This document shows positions 62,705 through 64,000 of a stretch of DNA of 64,000 nt, in pieces. Position 1 is the stretch's first letter, and every line of letters starts with the position of its first letter. Position numbers and translations under genes: made by a program. Below the pieces are notes generated by a model that was not told the DNA's origin, did no database searches, and saw nothing but the letters and a program-made list of their open reading frames with translations. The DNA is from Streptococcus penaeicida (GTDB lineage: Bacteria > Bacillota > Bacilli > Lactobacillales > Streptococcaceae), in contig NZ_LOCM01000032.1 of NCBI RefSeq assembly GCF_002887775.1, forward strand, positions 1-64,000, in the 5' to 3' direction.

Positions 62705-64000
62705 TTACTTTTCCATTTCTATAATTTGTCGCATTCTATAATAATCACTTTTGGTAGAGAAAATTACTTTGGGATGTGACTCTAGTATATCATTAAAACG
62801 CTTAGACATCCTTAATTGACATTGTGATTCCAGAGTATTGGATTTTTCAAACAAAGTCAATATGTTTACTCGCTTCACCTTAGTACTATTTTCAATAATA
62901 AAGTATTGCTTGTCATCTTCACTAAAAAAAGCAATTGATAAAAAAGCATTTCGACTATCTTTGGCCGTTTTAATGGCATTGTCCATCAAATAGGTTAATA
63001 ATGTAATCAAATCCATTAACTTCAATCTACCTTCTTCAATGTCATCTGGAATTTCAATATAAACACGAATTCCTTGATGTTGGGCTTCAATCAATTTTGA
63101 ATTTATGAGACTTCTAATAACTGATTCTTTGATATTCTCCAGTGACCCAAAAGTTCCTCCAACGCTTCGAATAGAATTCCCTGATTCTTTGACAACAGCT
63201 GTATAAACAGAATGAATAGTATCTATATCACCACTATCAATACTATCTTTTAAAGATATTAAAATATTTTCAGAATCGTGTTTGACCATTCGAATCTCAC
63301 GATAGAGTTGTTCGATATAATCGTTATAACGCTTAAGGTTTTCAATTCTTTCTGTTTGAGCTTGGTAAAGTTTTTCCTGCAATTGATCTTTAGCGTAGCG
63401 ATTCAAACGTAAAAAAAGCCAGGTTAGAAATAGTAAGTAGACAATAATCAACCCTAAGCGGTACTTATGGACATAAAACAACAGGGGAGACTCAAGGGGC
63501 ATTATGTAATGGAAAAGAATATAGTAACACGCCATCATGGTATTTGTGAAATAGAGCCATTTCTTTAGGTGAACAACATTGATCAAACGAAAAATGGATA
63601 AATCAACTGAAAACATATAGAAGAGTAAATAAGTTGCTGGCAAGACCAAAGCATAGGCCATTTCAAGCGTTTGATAACTACTATTAAGTTGTTCAATACT
63701 AATCCCTAAAAAAATTGGGATAAAGAGGGATCCTAATAGACGGAAAATCATTTCAACAAGAACTGTTGAAAAGAAACCGTGAAAAATATGTTCTGACCAC
63801 TTTCTTCCACGAGAGAAAAGAAAACTCATTAATATAAAGAAAAGTGGGTCAAACATGATGTTAACACTTATCAAAAAATTCAAAGCTGTAAATAATAAAA
63901 ATAGAATAATACATCTATTCAGCGAAATTTTTATTCCTGAAGTATTTGAGAAGATAACCCAATAATCAATAAAAATGATAAGGGAAAGTATCAGACCATT
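62705..64000 (-). CDS. fasC: GHKL sensor histidine kinase FasC-like (partial, 5' end beyond the window)
   Basis: The frame is open to the window end, so the N-terminus is missing; the visible part has at least 430 codons. Several membrane helices are followed by a coiled segment, a phospho-His motif (YREIRMVKHDSENIL) and a GHKL ATPase domain (LMDLITLLTYLMDNAIKTAKDS). These are AgrC/ComD-type features. It ends one base before the fasA start. In S. pyogenes two kinases, fasB and fasC, precede fasA; this is the one adjacent to fasA. A TTG near 63883 is not the real start. Confidence 0.8.
   Translation of the reverse strand, partial: NGLILSLIIFIDYWVIFSNTSGIKISLNRCIILFLLFTALNFLISVNIMFDPLFFILMSFLFSRGRKWSEHIFHGFFSTVLVEMIFRLLGSLFIPIFLGISIEQLNSSYQTLEMAYALVLPATYLLFYMFSVDLSIFRLINVVHLKKWLYFTNTMMACYYILFHYIMPLESPLLFYVHKYRLGLIIVYLLFLTWLFLRLNRYAKDQLQEKLYQAQTERIENLKRYNDYIEQLYREIRMVKHDSENILISLKDSIDSGDIDTIHSVYTAVVKESGNSIRSVGGTFGSLENIKESVIRSLINSKLIEAQHQGIRVYIEIPDDIEEGRLKLMDLITLLTYLMDNAIKTAKDSRNAFLSIAFFSEDDKQYFIIENSTKVKRVNILTLFEKSNTLESQCQLRMSKRFNDILESHPKVIFSTKSDYYRMRQIIEMEK

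Overview
This window is chromosomal DNA from a low-GC streptococcus of the pyogenic group. The block fas - rnpA - yidC - jag - (rpmH) - sialic acid genes, and the block rsgA - rpe - thiN - rmuC - yhaM - purR - PgrA-like protein - rpsL - rpsG - fusA - gap, match what I remember of Streptococcus pyogenes. Other parts differ (pgk/glnRA beside gap, a YfcC-type arc operon, a sialic acid operon on its own cre-controlled promoter), so a relative such as S. uberis, S. parauberis or S. iniae is likelier. I cannot settle the species from memory.

Layout. 1-1.3 kb: tail of an IS3-family element and a LacI-type regulator. 1.4-5 kb: ebfC, an exonuclease, the chromosome-segregation factor rocS with a compact small-RNA unit upstream, a flavoprotein, and a zinc-independent S14 gene under AdcR-type operators. 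5.5-9.8 kb: tsaB-rimI-tsaD and, divergently, rpoY-rnjA. 10.2-15.9 kb: the oligopeptide importer oppABCDF. 16-24.7 kb: glnRA, an aromatic-acid-exporter-like gene, pgk, gap, fusA, rpsG, rpsL. 24.9-33 kb: a coiled-coil surface protein, purR and a housekeeping operon. 33.2-35.5 kb: drug exporter plus DUF4811 protein. 35.5-41.4 kb: arcB-arcC-YfcC permease without a deiminase, divergent from a GlnK/GlnL (YcbA/YcbB)-like two-component system. 41.5-44.6 kb: rsmA, rnmV, tatD, interrupted by a secreted pro-peptide plus a small membrane protein that look like a bacteriocin/immunity pair. 44.7-49.7 kb: PRD regulator, fructose-family PTS and an RpiR regulator. 49.7-55.9 kb: sialic acid catabolism and ABC uptake. 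56-64 kb: 2-hydroxyacid dehydrogenase, rpmH, a LytTR/DUF3021 regulatory pair, an SRPBCC protein, jag, yidC, rnpA, and the fas regulatory locus, which runs off the window end.

Two themes stand out. First, five genes (tsaB, rnjA, fusA, rsmA, nanE) each carry a single lost base inside a G/C run. Several are essential, and one added base restores full length in every case, so these look like consensus-sequence errors and not real pseudogenes; a sixth shift (response regulator at 40.6 kb) is of another kind. Second, the regulatory DNA is unusually informative: AdcR boxes, a GlnR box inside a hairpin, cre sites over the nan and arc promoters, and two LytTR-type 9-N12-9 direct repeats. One of these stands in front of what looks like a tandemly duplicated FasX small-RNA gene.
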